Source: Bifidobacteriaceae bacterium (GTDB taxonomy: Bacteria > Actinomycetota > Actinomycetes > Actinomycetales > WQXJ01). Taken from it: a stretch of DNA of 13,623 bases. The notes beneath the pieces were generated by a model that saw only the letters and a list, made by a program, of their open reading frames with translations, ran no database searches and was not told the DNA's origin. Positions within the stretch are counted from its first letter, which is position 1, and each line of letters opens with the position of its first letter. Location: contig JAIRNM010000140.1 in NCBI GenBank assembly GCA_031258055.1, positions 1-13,623 on the forward strand. Direction: 5' to 3'. Below, in pieces: positions 1 to 7,815 of this stretch. The position numbers and the translations under genes are program-made.

Positions 1-62
1 CCGTTACCCGGGTGTGAGAATGCCCGGCCTGCTCGCCTAGTGCTCAACTAGCCAAAGGGCGC

Positions 63-383
63 TCACTTGTCGCCCAGGAGCCAGGTCGGGATGTCGGAGG
101 CGGCGTGCAGGATTCGCCAGACCCACACGACATCGCCTGTTTCCTTGTAAAACACGAGATACGGGAATCCCTTCACGTGGATGTGACGGAGGCCGGGGAT
201 GCCGACTAACGCTCCGTAACGGGGCGACCCAGCCGATGGGAAGAGTCTGATGCCCCGGACCGCGCGCCTCAGCGCATTCGCGAAGCTCGCGGCCGTGTCG
301 CTCGAGGCTACGTCGCGGTAACGGTCGGTGATGCTTCTTGCGTCCGCACCGGCTGCGACGGTAAACCGGACTGGCGCCGCCAT
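63..383 (-). CDS. parE: ParE/RelE-family toxin of a type II toxin-antitoxin pair
   Basis: This 106-residue protein is probably the toxin of a type II toxin-antitoxin system. Members of the ParE/RelE superfamily either poison DNA gyrase (ParE) or cleave ribosome-bound mRNA (RelE). The fold shows as an N-terminal beta strand (about 4-10), two helices (13-48), then the C-terminal sheet with the family pattern HVKGFPYLVFYKE..VVWVWRILHAASD (about 69-98). Length is typical. Its ATG overlaps the stop codon of the antitoxin by one base (TAATG), so the two are translationally coupled. The RILHxxxD ending favours ParE over RelE, but the cellular target cannot be told from sequence alone. The gene appears intact. 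Confidence 0.87.
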   Translation of the reverse strand: MAAPVRFTVAAGADARSITDRYRDVASSDTAASFANALRRAVRGIRLFPSAGSPRYGALVGIPGLRHIHVKGFPYLVFYKETGDVVWVWRILHAASDIPTWLLGDK

Positions 384-613
384 TAGGATTTGGCGCGGGT
401 CGCCAGTTCGTCGAACCAGGCGTCGTCTATGGTCTCATCAAGCGGCCCTGAATCGCGTCCAGCCAGAAGCTTGCTCCTGAGCGCGATGCGTTCCTGATCT
501 CGGCGCACCAAGTCGCGCATGTATTCAGAGGTTGTACCGTAGCCCCGCTCCGCCACCTGCTCCTCGACAAAGGACCGCAGATTAGTCGGCATCGAAATAT
601 TCATAGTCGCCAT
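383..613 (-). CDS. parD: ParD-type antitoxin (ribbon-helix-helix)
   Basis: Antitoxin partner of the toxin encoded directly downstream. The first residues (MNISMP, from residue 4) form the DNA-binding beta ribbon. Helix 1 (about 11-24, LRSFVEEQVAERG) and helix 2 (27-42, TTSEYMRDLVRR) complete the RHH fold. The acidic C-terminal part (about 54-71) should wrap the toxin. Such antitoxins normally repress their own promoter, alone and with the toxin. Two starts are possible. ATG at 613 lies 6 nt after a -10-like TAACGT and would give a leaderless message. ATG at 604 has GGGGA 9 nt upstream and gives a protein that begins exactly at the ribbon. I list the longer form. It reads toward parE with a one-base stop/start overlap. 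Confidence 0.87.
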   Translation of the reverse strand: MATMNISMPTNLRSFVEEQVAERGYGTTSEYMRDLVRRDQERIALRSKLLAGRDSGPLDETIDDAWFDELATRAKS

Positions 614-649
614 TCCCCAACGTTAAAGCGCCGAATGATGTAATGGCAA
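614..649 (-). promoter_or_regulatory. Predicted promoter of parD-parE
   Basis: On the minus strand there is a -35-like TTGCCA (649-644), 18 bp, then TAACGT (625-620), 6 nt before ATG 613. This is good agreement with TTGACA/TANNNT, and it would start transcription at or next to the upper start codon. Inferred from sequence only. Confidence 0.45.
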
Positions 650-664
650 GAATGACGCGTAAAG

Positions 665-680
665 TGCCACCCGGGCGGCA
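665..680 (-). terminator. GC-rich hairpin after the ABC permease gene
   Basis: The 16-nt stretch TGCCGCCCGGGTGGCA (minus strand) is self-complementary with one G-T pair. It starts 11 nt after the permease stop and is followed by CTTTAC rather than a true U-tract. It could end the ilvD-ABC transcript before parD, but the absence of a T-run makes this a weak call. Confidence 0.35.
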
Positions 681-691
681 TCGGGCCGGGG

Positions 692-1414
692 TTAGGGGAC
701 GGCTTTGCGGATCGACCAGTAGGTGCCGAGCGAGAAAGCGCCGGCGATGACCAGCATCCAGCCGCCAGCGGCGCCGGGAGTTAGGCGGAGCACCCATTCA
801 CCGACCGCCGGCCACCATTCCTGCCAGGTGATCAGGGCGGCCAGGCCGACGGTGGCCATAGCCCAAGCGCTCAGTTCGATGACCAGGCGCAGGGCACCGC
901 CGCGCTTGAAGACGGTAGTGCAGCAAAAACCGGCCATGAACAGCATGAGGCACAGCCCGGTTAGGAAGAGCCACTGCTCAGCCCAATGAAAACGCGCGAA
1001 CCAGCCGGTCAGGCCGAAGTAGTGGAAGCCGATGCCGTAGCCGTCAGTGACCACCTCGAAAGCGCGGCCAATTCCGTAGATGCTGGCGATCCCGCCCGCG
1101 AACAGGCTGGCCAGAGCCACCGTGCCGTTGATGTATTCCCGCCTGGTCAAGGACATCGCCATGGCGAACGGATAGGTGTACATCATCGCTTGGATGCCAA
1201 CGGTAACGGCGTAGTAGAAGGGGACGAACTGGAACCCGCCCAGCCCATATAACTCAACTGGAGCGTCCTCCTCCAGACCGAGCCTAAGGACACCGTAGAG
1301 CGCCACCGAGATCAAGAAAGTAGCGGCTATCACCGCCAGCGGAATCCAGATGTAGGTCATCTGGTTGGCCAAGTGCAGGCCAATGACTTTGAGCGTCCGG
1401 TTCTTGTGTTTCAC
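692..1414 (-). CDS. ABC transporter permease (ABC-2 type, six helices)
   Basis: This 240-residue integral membrane protein has about six transmembrane segments (roughly residues 20-42, 62-85, 97-117, 147-167, 176-196 and 212-235) and a basic N-terminus (MKHKNR). It is the expected partner of the ATPase encoded immediately upstream. Its GTG start overlaps the ATPase TGA as GTGA, so it is translationally coupled. Size and one-permease-per-ATPase layout match YtrB/BcrA-class exporters (antibiotic, peptide or lipid-precursor export and cell-envelope stress). Sequence similarity is not strong enough to name a substrate. The short RKAVP tail is probably cytoplasmic. No truncation is seen. Confidence 0.8.
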   Translation of the reverse strand: MKHKNRTLKVIGLHLANQMTYIWIPLAVIAATFLISVALYGVLRLGLEEDAPVELYGLGGFQFVPFYYAVTVGIQAMMYTYPFAMAMSLTRREYINGTVALASLFAGGIASIYGIGRAFEVVTDGYGIGFHYFGLTGWFARFHWAEQWLFLTGLCLMLFMAGFCCTTVFKRGGALRLVIELSAWAMATVGLAALITWQEWWPAVGEWVLRLTPGAAGGWMLVIAGAFSLGTYWSIRKAVP

Positions 1415-2313
1415 AGTGCTGGCCTGCCCGTCGCTGGGCCGGCGGCGGCTCGCCGGGTCAAGTGGATTACCAGCTGTTGGAGTGAAACGCTTTCGACGGT
1501 CAGACCGGTCGCGGCCAAAGCGGCCCGGTCAGTGGCGGTCAAAGGCCCCATTATGGTCAACGCCAAATACGGACCCATCGCCTCGCGCCCAATCACTTCC
1601 CGGCCGTAGGCGAACTGCTCGACCGGTCCGGCCAGGCCGATCACTCGCGCCGCCCGTCCCAACAACGACTGGCGGTCTTGGTCAATTAAGACTCGGGCGT
1701 GGTCAAGCACCACGACGTTCGCGACCAACGGCGCGACCTCGTCAATCAAGTGGCTGGACAACACAATGGTGCGCGGATCGCGCGCATAGGACGCGGCTAG
1801 CGCCTCGTAGAAGACTTGGCGGGCCATGGCGTCCAAGCCCAGATAAGGCTCGTCGAAGAAGGTGATGTTAGCCCGCGAGGCCAAACCAACCGTCACCCCG
1901 ACAGCCGAATTCTGGCCCCGCGACATTCGCCGCACCCGCCGGTTGAGAGGTATGTCCATCGCCTCTATCAGGTGTTTCTCAAGGGCTTTATCCCAGTTCG
2001 GGTAGAACATGCGGGCCACTTTGAAAGCATCGCGGGCGCGCAGGTCGTTCGGATAGCCTTGGCCCTCACGGATGAAACACATGCGCTCAAGGACCGGCGC
2101 GTGCTCATAGGGCCTTTGACCATAGACCAGGGCCCGGCCGGAGGTTGGCAGAACCTGCGCCGTAACAATTGACATGAGTGTCGTCTTACCAGCACCGTTG
2201 TGCCCAAAAAGACCGTGGATCAGGCCTTCCTCCAGTTCTATCGACACCCGGTCAAGGGCCACGGTACGCCGATATCGCTTCACTAGCTGATTGACGGAGA
2301 CGGCGGCGGTCAT
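1411..2313 (-). CDS. ABC transporter ATP-binding protein, YtrB/BcrA-like
   Basis: Nucleotide-binding subunit (300 residues) that powers the permease encoded next. Visible motifs are Walker A GHNGAGKT (37-44), a Q-loop region (about Q85), an altered signature MSRGQN (130-135) in place of LSGGQ, Walker B ITFFDEP (150-156), D-loop LGLDA (158-162) and the H-loop SSHLIDE (H188). The 'ARMFYPNWD' segment (100-108) and the DEPYLGLDA variant recall the YtrB branch, which is often run by a GntR regulator. No GntR gene is present here. The gene starts 16 nt after the ilvD stop and is therefore likely cotranscribed with it. The C-terminal ~80 residues after the ATPase core are variable and may contact the permease or a regulator. 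Confidence 0.88.
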   Translation of the reverse strand: MTAAVSVNQLVKRYRRTVALDRVSIELEEGLIHGLFGHNGAGKTTLMSIVTAQVLPTSGRALVYGQRPYEHAPVLERMCFIREGQGYPNDLRARDAFKVARMFYPNWDKALEKHLIEAMDIPLNRRVRRMSRGQNSAVGVTVGLASRANITFFDEPYLGLDAMARQVFYEALAASYARDPRTIVLSSHLIDEVAPLVANVVVLDHARVLIDQDRQSLLGRAARVIGLAGPVEQFAYGREVIGREAMGPYLALTIMGPLTATDRAALAATGLTVESVSLQQLVIHLTRRAAAGPATGRPAL

Positions 2314-2329
2314 CTTTGCTCGGTCCTGG

Positions 2330-4207
2330 TCACAGCCCGCGCTCGGCCCGTTCAGCGGCCGACCCGAGTCGGCTCAGGTCGCGCACAGCCCCCTTGTCGG
2401 CGGACGTGGCCAGAGCGGCATAGGTTTTCAGAGCAAGCGAAATTGGCCGATGCCGTCCAACTGGCCTATACCCTCCACTCGCGCTAAGCGCGTCCCGCCT
2501 GCCAGCTAGTTCCTCGTCATCGACCGCCAAGGCGAGGCGGCGGGCGGGAATGTCGATCACTATCCGGTCGCCGTCCTTGACCAAGGCGATCAGTCCGCCC
2601 GCGGCCGCTTCGGGCGAGACGTGGCCTATCGACAGCCCCGACGTCCCGCCGGAGAACCGGCCGTCAGTGATCAGGGCGCACTCCCGGCCCAGTCCGCGGC
2701 CCTTCAAGAATGAGGTCGGGTAGAGCATTTCTTGCATACCGGGCCCACCGGACGGCCCTTCATAACGGATGACGACCACATCGCCAGCTTGGACCCGGCC
2801 GCCCAGGATGCCCTCGACGGCATCGTCCTGGGACTCGAAGACTACGGCTGGTCCCTCGAACTGCCAGATGGACCGGTCGACTCCCGCGGTCTTGACGACA
2901 GCCCCATCTGGGGCCAGATTGCCGCGAAGGACGGCCAGGCCGCCGTCTTGGGTAAAGGCGTGCGGAACGTCTCGGATCACGCCGCCAGCGGCGTCTAGGT
3001 CCAGGTCGGGGTAGCGCTCGGATTGGGTGAGCCCGGCCGGGGAGTAGCGTCCGGCCGGCGCCGCCCGGAACATGGTTTCCGCTTCGGCCAAGGCGCGGCC
3101 CGAACGTACGTCCCATAAGCCCAGCCAGGAGTCAACGTCAGGCGAGTGAATGGTGTTCACATTGGTATGCAGCAAGCCGGCTCGGTTCAATTCCCCGAGG
3201 ATCGCCGGAATGCCGCCAGCCCGGTGAACGTCCTGGATCAGAGCCGTCCCGTTGGGCGCGACCTTGCAGATACAAGGGACGTTGTGAGAGAGCCGTTCAA
3301 TGTTGTGCAAGGTGAAATCAACCTGGGCTTCACGCGCGATCGCCAAGATGTGCAGGATCGTGTTGGTTGACCCGCCCATCGCGATGTCCAAGGTCATCGC
3401 GTTCTCGAAGGCTTCGACAGTGGCTATCGACAGCGGCAGAACTGATTCGTCGTCGTTGCCGTAATAGCGTTCACACAGTCGCACCGACAAAGCCCCGGCC
3501 TGGCGGAACAACTGCGCTCGGTCGGTGTGGGTGGCCAGGAGCGTGCCGTTGCCAGGCAAGGCCAATCCCATCGCTTCCGTCAGGCAGTTCATGGAGTTGG
3601 CGGTGAACATACCGGAACATGAGCCGCAGGTGGGGCAGGCCCCTTCCTCAATCGCGGCCAGGTCGGGGTCGGAAACGGCCGGGTTAGCGGATTCAGCGAT
3701 GGCTGAGATCAGGTCTAGTTTCTGGCGGGTCACGCCGGAGGGCATCAGTGCCTGGCCGCCTTCCATCGGACCGCCGGAGACGAACACCGTGGGGAGGTTT
3801 AGGCGCATCGCCGCCATCAGCATGCCGGGCGTGATCTTGTCGCAGTTCGAGACGCAGACCAGGGCGTCTGCCCGGTGGGCGGCCACCATGTATTCCACGG
3901 AATCGGCGATCAATTCACGGCTCGGCAGCGAATACAGCATGCCGTCGTGCCCCATGGCAATGCCGTCGTCCACCGCGATCGTGTTGAACTCGCGCGCTAT
4001 CCCACCGGCTTGGTGAATAGCTTCAGAGACGATCCGCCCGACCGGCGCCAAGTGCGTGTGGCCGGGCACGAATTCAGTAAACGAATTCGCCACCGCGATG
4101 ATCGGCTTGCCGAAATCCTCCCTAGCGACACCGGCCGCGCGGAGCAACGCCCGCGCTCCAGCCATGTTGCGGCCAGTCATCAGAAGATCCGAACGGAGTT
4201 GAGGCAT
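2330..4207 (-). CDS. ilvD: Dihydroxy-acid dehydratase (EC 4.2.1.9)
   Basis: Third enzyme of valine/isoleucine synthesis. It dehydrates 2,3-dihydroxy-isovalerate and 2,3-dihydroxy-3-methylvalerate to the 2-oxo acids, using an Fe-S cluster and Mg2+, in the cytosol. The 625 residues match the ~615-residue long form known from E. coli, and homology begins at the first residues (RS...[11 protein letters not shown]), which fixes the ATG at 4207. Signature 1 is CDKITPGML (C122-), the cysteine-rich [11 protein letters not shown] follows (C191/C194/C197), and signature 2 is [13 protein letters not shown] near the C-terminus. There is no clear SD. A TACGCT hexamer 7 nt upstream (4220-4215) suggests a possible leaderless start. 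No other ilv gene is nearby; an ABC exporter pair follows instead. The gene looks intact. Confidence 0.97.
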   Translation of the reverse strand: MPQLRSDLLMTGRNMAGARALLRAAGVAREDFGKPIIAVANSFTEFVPGHTHLAPVGRIVSEAIHQAGGIAREFNTIAVDDGIAMGHDGMLYSLPSRELIADSVEYMVAAHRADALVCVSNCDKITPGMLMAAMRLNLPTVFVSGGPMEGGQALMPSGVTRQKLDLISAIAESANPAVSDPDLAAIEEGACPTCGSCSGMFTANSMNCLTEAMGLALPGNGTLLATHTDRAQLFRQAGALSVRLCERYYGNDDESVLPLSIATVEAFENAMTLDIAMGGSTNTILHILAIAREAQVDFTLHNIERLSHNVPCICKVAPNGTALIQDVHRAGGIPAILGELNRAGLLHTNVNTIHSPDVDSWLGLWDVRSGRALAEAETMFRAAPAGRYSPAGLTQSERYPDLDLDAAGGVIRDVPHAFTQDGGLAVLRGNLAPDGAVVKTAGVDRSIWQFEGPAVVFESQDDAVEGILGGRVQAGDVVVIRYEGPSGGPGMQEMLYPTSFLKGRGLGRECALITDGRFSGGTSGLSIGHVSPEAAAGGLIALVKDGDRIVIDIPARRLALAVDDEELAGRRDALSASGGYRPVGRHRPISLALKTYAALATSADKGAVRDLSRLGSAAERAERGL

Positions 4208-4304
4208 ATGGCCTAGCGTAGTGCCCGCCCTCGACCACCGATTCCAACCGCGCCCGTTCCGAGCGGCGCTGGCTATTGGCTGAGCGCGAGGCCAGAGCCC
4301 TTAA

Positions 4305-4348
4305 CCTTGGCACGCGAAGAGAAACCAAGGGCGGCGAAAGATTGGTTT
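4305..4348 (-). promoter_or_regulatory. Alternative stems in the region upstream of ilvD
   Basis: On the ilvD strand the order is AAACCAA (4348-4342), CCTTGGTTT (4330-4322), CCAAGG (4310-4305). The middle segment can pair perfectly with the first (7 bp) or the last (6 bp) but not both, the geometry of an attenuator or antiterminator switch. It lies about 100 nt before ilvD. I found no branched-chain-amino-acid-rich leader peptide, so its role is uncertain, and chance pairing remains possible. Confidence 0.25.
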
Positions 4349-4448
4349 GGGCGGCACTGGCACACGCCCTGTTCGCCGCTTGCCGTGAGGTCCGCCGACG
4401 TGCGAGGATGGCTCGGTTCCCGGGTCATATTTGACGGAAGGCGAGCAG

Positions 4449-4922
4449 ATGAGTTTCTTCAGTCGTAAAGGTAAGGACGCCGCCGCGTCGGCGCCGCTAC
4501 CCCAGATTGTTAATGAGCCGACCGGCCCCGACATCCCACGCCTGATCTCGTTGGCACCGCCGGGAACTGAGCCGGACAAAGTCACGATTAACCTGCCGGG
4601 CCCGTCTAGCCAGGGCATGACGCCGCTCGACCAGAGGTCGTATCTGGTCGTCGACCGGGGTGAAGGCCCGAGGGCCTTTCAGGTCAGGGTTGGCTTGGTG
4701 TCAGTGTCCGACCCGACCTACGCCGCCCAGGCGCTTTGTGATGGGTTCGTGATGCGCCAGTTGGCGGCGCACCCGGTGGTCGCCGCCGAAGCTGGTTTCA
4801 GCAGGATCGAGTGGGTGTTCATGCCAGGCGAGGACGGTCTTGGGATGCCTGATCCGGGAATGCTTGAGCTGCTTAAACGCGAGGATATCGAATACCAGCT
4901 CTACTTGGCGCCCGGCGCTTGA
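4449..4922 (+). CDS. Small soluble protein of unknown function
   Basis: I do not recognise this 157-residue protein. The start at ATG 4449 is chosen because GGAAGG sits 9 nt upstream; the earlier in-frame TTG at 4431 lacks such a site and overlaps that SD region. The N-terminal ~60 residues are rich in Pro, Gly and Ala and probably flexible. Residues about 64-155 look like a compact alpha/beta domain (RSYLVVDRGEG, then VRVGLVSVSDPTYAAQALCDGF and IEWVFMPGEDG, ending in an acidic helix and IEYQLYL). There is no signal peptide or membrane segment. The single Cys is at 97. It is divergent from ilvD, and its 3' end overlaps the convergent membrane-protein gene by 50 bp. Confidence 0.8.
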   Translation: MSFFSRKGKDAAASAPLPQIVNEPTGPDIPRLISLAPPGTEPDKVTINLPGPSSQGMTPLDQRSYLVVDRGEGPRAFQVRVGLVSVSDPTYAAQALCDGFVMRQLAAHPVVAAEAGFSRIEWVFMPGEDGLGMPDPGMLELLKREDIEYQLYLAPGA

Positions 4923-5586
4923 CCCGGTCGCCGGACGCGAGGCGGGTTCGCTGCCCGCCGCCACGCACAGCGAACAGGGCCACGGCCAGGCACCAGGCCG
5001 CGCCGACAAGGGCCAGATCGGTCTTGTCGGCCGCGGGGTTAACCAGGATGATTCGCCGGAGCAGTGGGTTGGCCAAGAACCAGTATCCGAACAGAGTCTC
5101 CGCGCTAAACAAGGCCACCACCGGCAGCCAGGCCATCGCCCGGGCCGGGGTGACCACTACAAAGAGGGTCAGACTGAAGGCCAGAGCGACATTGCGGGCC
5201 AACGCTGCCGCGTCAAGACCTAGGCGGTCAGCCAATGCGGCGGGGACGGCACTGACCGCCAATGCGCTGGCCGTCAGTGTGAGGGCCACCCCGATCCGTC
5301 CCGCGACACGCCGCGCTGGACGAGGTAGCGGCGGCATCGCCTCGGTGCAGCCGACCGCCGCGAGAATCCCGGCCAAGATGGCCGCGAGCAGGCTGACAGG
5401 CACCAGGCCCCATTGGTCCACCGCTCCAAGCACGTTGACCGGGCGGCCCCGCAGCGCGACGGCGGGCATCGCCACCACCGCCAGGCCAAGGAGCGCCCAC
5501 TTGGTAGGGTAGATCGCCGCCCAGGCCGGTAGCAGCCGGCAGGGCGCCGATGCCGTTAGCCGAGCCCGCCTTACTCGAAGTCGCAC
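4873..5586 (-). CDS. Multi-pass membrane protein, third component of an ABC module
   Basis: This 237-residue hydrophobic protein has about six predicted helices (roughly 30-45, 59-80, 98-119, 131-147, 151-171 and 190-207), a basic N-terminus (MRLRVRRAR) and a basic C-terminal tail. The GTG start at 5586 lies 16 nt inside the 3' end of the preceding permease gene, so it reads as the last gene of the 7564-4873 operon. It is probably a second membrane subunit or accessory protein of that transporter. No family motif lets me name it. The last 50 bp are antisense to the end of the small plus-strand gene. SD support is poor, consistent with translational coupling; an internal start is possible. Confidence 0.7.
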   Translation of the reverse strand: MRLRVRRARLTASAPCRLLPAWAAIYPTKWALLGLAVVAMPAVALRGRPVNVLGAVDQWGLVPVSLLAAILAGILAAVGCTEAMPPLPRPARRVAGRIGVALTLTASALAVSAVPAALADRLGLDAAALARNVALAFSLTLFVVVTPARAMAWLPVVALFSAETLFGYWFLANPLLRRIILVNPAADKTDLALVGAAWCLAVALFAVRGGGQRTRLASGDRVKRRAPSRAGIRYPRV

Positions 5587-6851
5587 GCCCGCAGCTTAGC
5601 CATTTTGGCGGCAACCTCATCAGGTGACAACGGAACCAGACCGGCCGCTTCCTCGCCCAGGTTGTCGAACCATTGATACTCGTGGCCCAACAACTCCACC
5701 CAGGTGGCCTCCAATAGGCCCAAGTCGAGCCAAAACACTTCTGATGGCTGGACATCCGCGTACATTTGCGGGCAGTGCTCGGGGGAAAGGAGTTGACTCA
5801 CGATGGCGTCCTCGTTGGGGGCGGCAGGCTCGAATCCGCTGAGACCAGCTTGGTCGGGACCGCTGGGGAAGAAGGTCATGCTGGTCTCGACCACTGTTTC
5901 CGGCACTAGGGCCTCGTAGCCCTTATCGCGAGCGGTGGCGCTGGCACGCTGAACCGCCTCAATATACGGCGTCGAGTAGCGCTCGTGTTCGTGGTAGTAG
6001 CAAATCTTAGGTTCGCCGCCGACACAGACATCGGGCGGTGTCGGATTGGGCCTGAACGGATCACTTGGCACCGCTGACGGCACTAACAATAGGGCCGCGA
6101 TTACGGCGGACAGCGTTAGAAGACCAACAGGCCGAATGACCGACCGGGCGCCGTACGACCGCACTGGACTCCACAGGAAGACCGCGCTTGATACTCCCAG
6201 GCAGGCTAATTGGAGTACCAGTTCGACCGGGTTGTAAACCAGCCCAATCTGTGAGAGGACAGACCCCGAATCCCCCAAAGGGGAAAAGCGGGAGTCGCCC
6301 AGATTGAGGTATAAGCCCTGGAAGAAATACACCGCCACCAGGCCGGTCACCGCAGCTACCAACGCGGCCGCCACCGCTGGCAGCAATCGCCCAATTACCG
6401 ACCCGAGGGCGATAAACCAACCGATGTCGGCCAACTGCACAGCCAGTGCCAGCAGAAGACGACCCCAACCGCTCCGCGGCGACCAATCGCCCCCAGCAAG
6501 GGCCGCGACCAGAAAGACGATTACATGCGCCAACGCGGCGGGAAGGAACGTCCACAACCAGGCCCACAGATAACGCCTCTGGGTCTTGCGCACCGCCAGG
6601 ACCAAGTCTATGTTTCCCGCGCGGCTGATTCGGGCAGCGTCGGTGGCCGCCACCCCCGCTAGCAGGGCGCCAGCTACATTGAATACCACCGCCATGGTGC
6701 GCACTAGCGACATCGATTCGCCCAACCAGCCAGCGCCCCGCATTAGCAGCACGCCTATATCAATGCCGAGCAAGCCGAGCGCCATCCATGGCCCGAACAA
6801 CGTCCGGAAAGCCATGACTATTGCTGTTTTCAAGGTTGCGGCCCGCGTCAT
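5571..6851 (-). CDS. ABC permease-like membrane protein with large extracytoplasmic C-terminal domain
   Basis: This 426-residue protein is translated through an ATGA overlap with the ATPase gene upstream. The N-terminal part (about 8-261) has about six to seven hydrophobic segments resembling an ABC-2 type permease (about 20-40, 50-70, 98-119, 131-152, 156-178, 205-227 and 241-261). After the last helix a hydrophilic region of ~165 residues follows, presumably outside the membrane. It contains C276 and C284 (C-x7-C, followed by YYHEHERY), C360 and C423. These four Cys could form two disulfides. The exterior tail is unusual for a plain permease and may bind substrate or a partner such as the divergently encoded lipoprotein. 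I recall similar tailed permeases in other actinobacteria but cannot name a characterised one. Confidence 0.8.
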   Translation of the reverse strand: MTRAATLKTAIVMAFRTLFGPWMALGLLGIDIGVLLMRGAGWLGESMSLVRTMAVVFNVAGALLAGVAATDAARISRAGNIDLVLAVRKTQRRYLWAWLWTFLPAALAHVIVFLVAALAGGDWSPRSGWGRLLLALAVQLADIGWFIALGSVIGRLLPAVAAALVAAVTGLVAVYFFQGLYLNLGDSRFSPLGDSGSVLSQIGLVYNPVELVLQLACLGVSSAVFLWSPVRSYGARSVIRPVGLLTLSAVIAALLLVPSAVPSDPFRPNPTPPDVCVGGEPKICYYHEHERYSTPYIEAVQRASATARDKGYEALVPETVVETSMTFFPSGPDQAGLSGFEPAAPNEDAIVSQLLSPEHCPQMYADVQPSEVFWLDLGLLEATWVELLGHEYQWFDNLGEEAAGLVPLSPDEVAAKMAKLRACDFE

Positions 6852-7564
6852 TCGTCGACCGCCATCAACGCCGCCGCCGCGTCAAAATCGACGGCGTAGT
6901 TAGCTGAACCGGTAGGCGTGCTGGTCAATTGCGCCGGTGCGCCGGAGAAGACGACCCGGCCCGCCGCCAGAATCACCACATGGGCGGCTAGCGCCCGCAC
7001 GTCTTCTAACAAATGGGTGGACAGCAGCACTGCTCTGTTGGGAGCAGTCGCCTTGACCAACTGTCGAATCCGCTCGCGCTGAATTGGGTCGAGCCCCACT
7101 GTTGGCTCATCCAGGAGCAGGAGCCTGGGTTGGTTGACTATCGCGCCCGCGAAGGCCAGGCGGCGTCGCATACCACCAGACAGCTTGCGGATGGGGCTGG
7201 AGGACCTATCGGTCATACCGGCCGCAGCCAGAGCCGTATCCACTGCGGCTGCCCGCTCGCCCCGCCTGATCCCCTGCAACCAGGCCACATGATCCAAATA
7301 GCCTCCGGCCAGAGCCAGAGGGGGCAACTCGGGCTCTTGCGGTAGGTAGCCGATCGACGGTCGGTGGTCCGCGAACTGAATCAGTCCGCCGGTGGCCTTC
7401 TGGATGCCGACCAGCACCCGAAACAATGTCGACTTGCCAGCACCATTGGCACCCACCAGGCAGGTCACTCCCTCGCTTAGCGAAAGATCGACCGGACCGA
7501 GGGCGAACCCGCGGCCATTCCTGGCGGTCACTCCCCGCGCTAGTACCAGAGCATTGTTATCCAT
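6848..7564 (-). CDS. ABC transporter ATP-binding protein
   Basis: Nucleotide-binding subunit (238 residues) with all canonical motifs: Walker A GANGAGKS (38-45), Q-loop YLPQEPE (Q76), signature LSGGM (128-132), Walker B LLLLDEP (148-154) with D-loop VGLD, and H-loop STHLLEDV (H184). It resembles stand-alone ATPases of ABC-2 drug/peptide exporters. The ATG at 7564 is supported by AGGTGA 7 nt upstream. It is the first gene of a three-gene operon with the two membrane proteins that follow. Neither the transported compound nor the direction can be proven, but the absence of a periplasmic-binding-type importer protein and the ABC-2 class favour export. Confidence 0.9.
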   Translation of the reverse strand: MDNNALVLARGVTARNGRGFALGPVDLSLSEGVTCLVGANGAGKSTLFRVLVGIQKATGGLIQFADHRPSIGYLPQEPELPPLALAGGYLDHVAWLQGIRRGERAAAVDTALAAAGMTDRSSSPIRKLSGGMRRRLAFAGAIVNQPRLLLLDEPTVGLDPIQRERIRQLVKATAPNRAVLLSTHLLEDVRALAAHVVILAAGRVVFSGAPAQLTSTPTGSANYAVDFDAAAALMAVDE

Positions 7565-7588
7565 ACGCCCATCACCTGAGTGACGCTA

Positions 7589-7628
7589 CCGTTTGACGGG
7601 GATGGCCGCCACTAGGGCCGTCAAACGG
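7589..7628. promoter_or_regulatory. Perfect 11-bp inverted repeat in the divergent intergenic region
   Basis: CCGTTTGACGG (7589-7599) and CCGTCAAACGG (7618-7628) are exact reverse complements separated by 18 bp. They lie 25 bp upstream of the ABC ATPase start and ~190 bp before the lipoprotein start. Each arm contains TTGACG, a possible -35 on either strand, but I see no good -10 at 17 bp from either arm. An operator for a dimeric regulator, or a stem-loop, are both possible. Confidence 0.45.
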
Positions 7629-7803
7629 CGGCAATCCAATGAGCCGACAGAACGTGACCTGGTTCTGCGGCAACAACCGTGCCGGTTCAGGCCCAGGCTC
7701 TGAGATCCTATGGGCTCTTGTCGGCCTGTGGTTTGGCAGGACCGACGTTGGCGACACGCCGTCGGTCGCCGTTGGCGCAGGACTCTGCGCTGCCCGCGTG
7801 CCG

Positions 7804-7809
7804 TACGAT
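7804..7809 (+). promoter_or_regulatory. -10-like TACGAT directly before the lipoprotein start
   Basis: TACGAT fits TANNNT and ends 6 nt before ATG 7816, while no Shine-Dalgarno sequence is present. This suggests a leaderless message. The -35 region (about 7781-7786) is not consensus. Confidence 0.35.
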
Positions 7810-7815
7810 CTGTTC

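Noticed and set aside
1..62. tRNA or gene fragment at the left edge
   Set aside because: Only a 5-bp CTAGT/ACTAG inverted repeat is visible; no tRNA arms or coding signal.
3525..4016. Long open frames antisense to ilvD
   Set aside because: They lie opposite strongly conserved ilvD sequence and show no domain; expected in GC-rich DNA.
4208..4430. Branched-chain amino acid leader peptide before ilvD
   Set aside because: The short frames on the ilvD strand there are not enriched in Leu, Ile or Val and have no good start signal.
4431..4448. TTG start for the small plus-strand gene
   Set aside because: The SD GGAAGG lies inside this segment and fits ATG 4449; the TTG has no SD of its own.
7639..7815. 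Upstream extension of the lipoprotein reading frame to ATG 7639
   Set aside because: It would bury a clear lipoprotein signal (MRKR...VMGGC) 59 residues inside the protein and crosses the divergent regulatory region; there is no SD.
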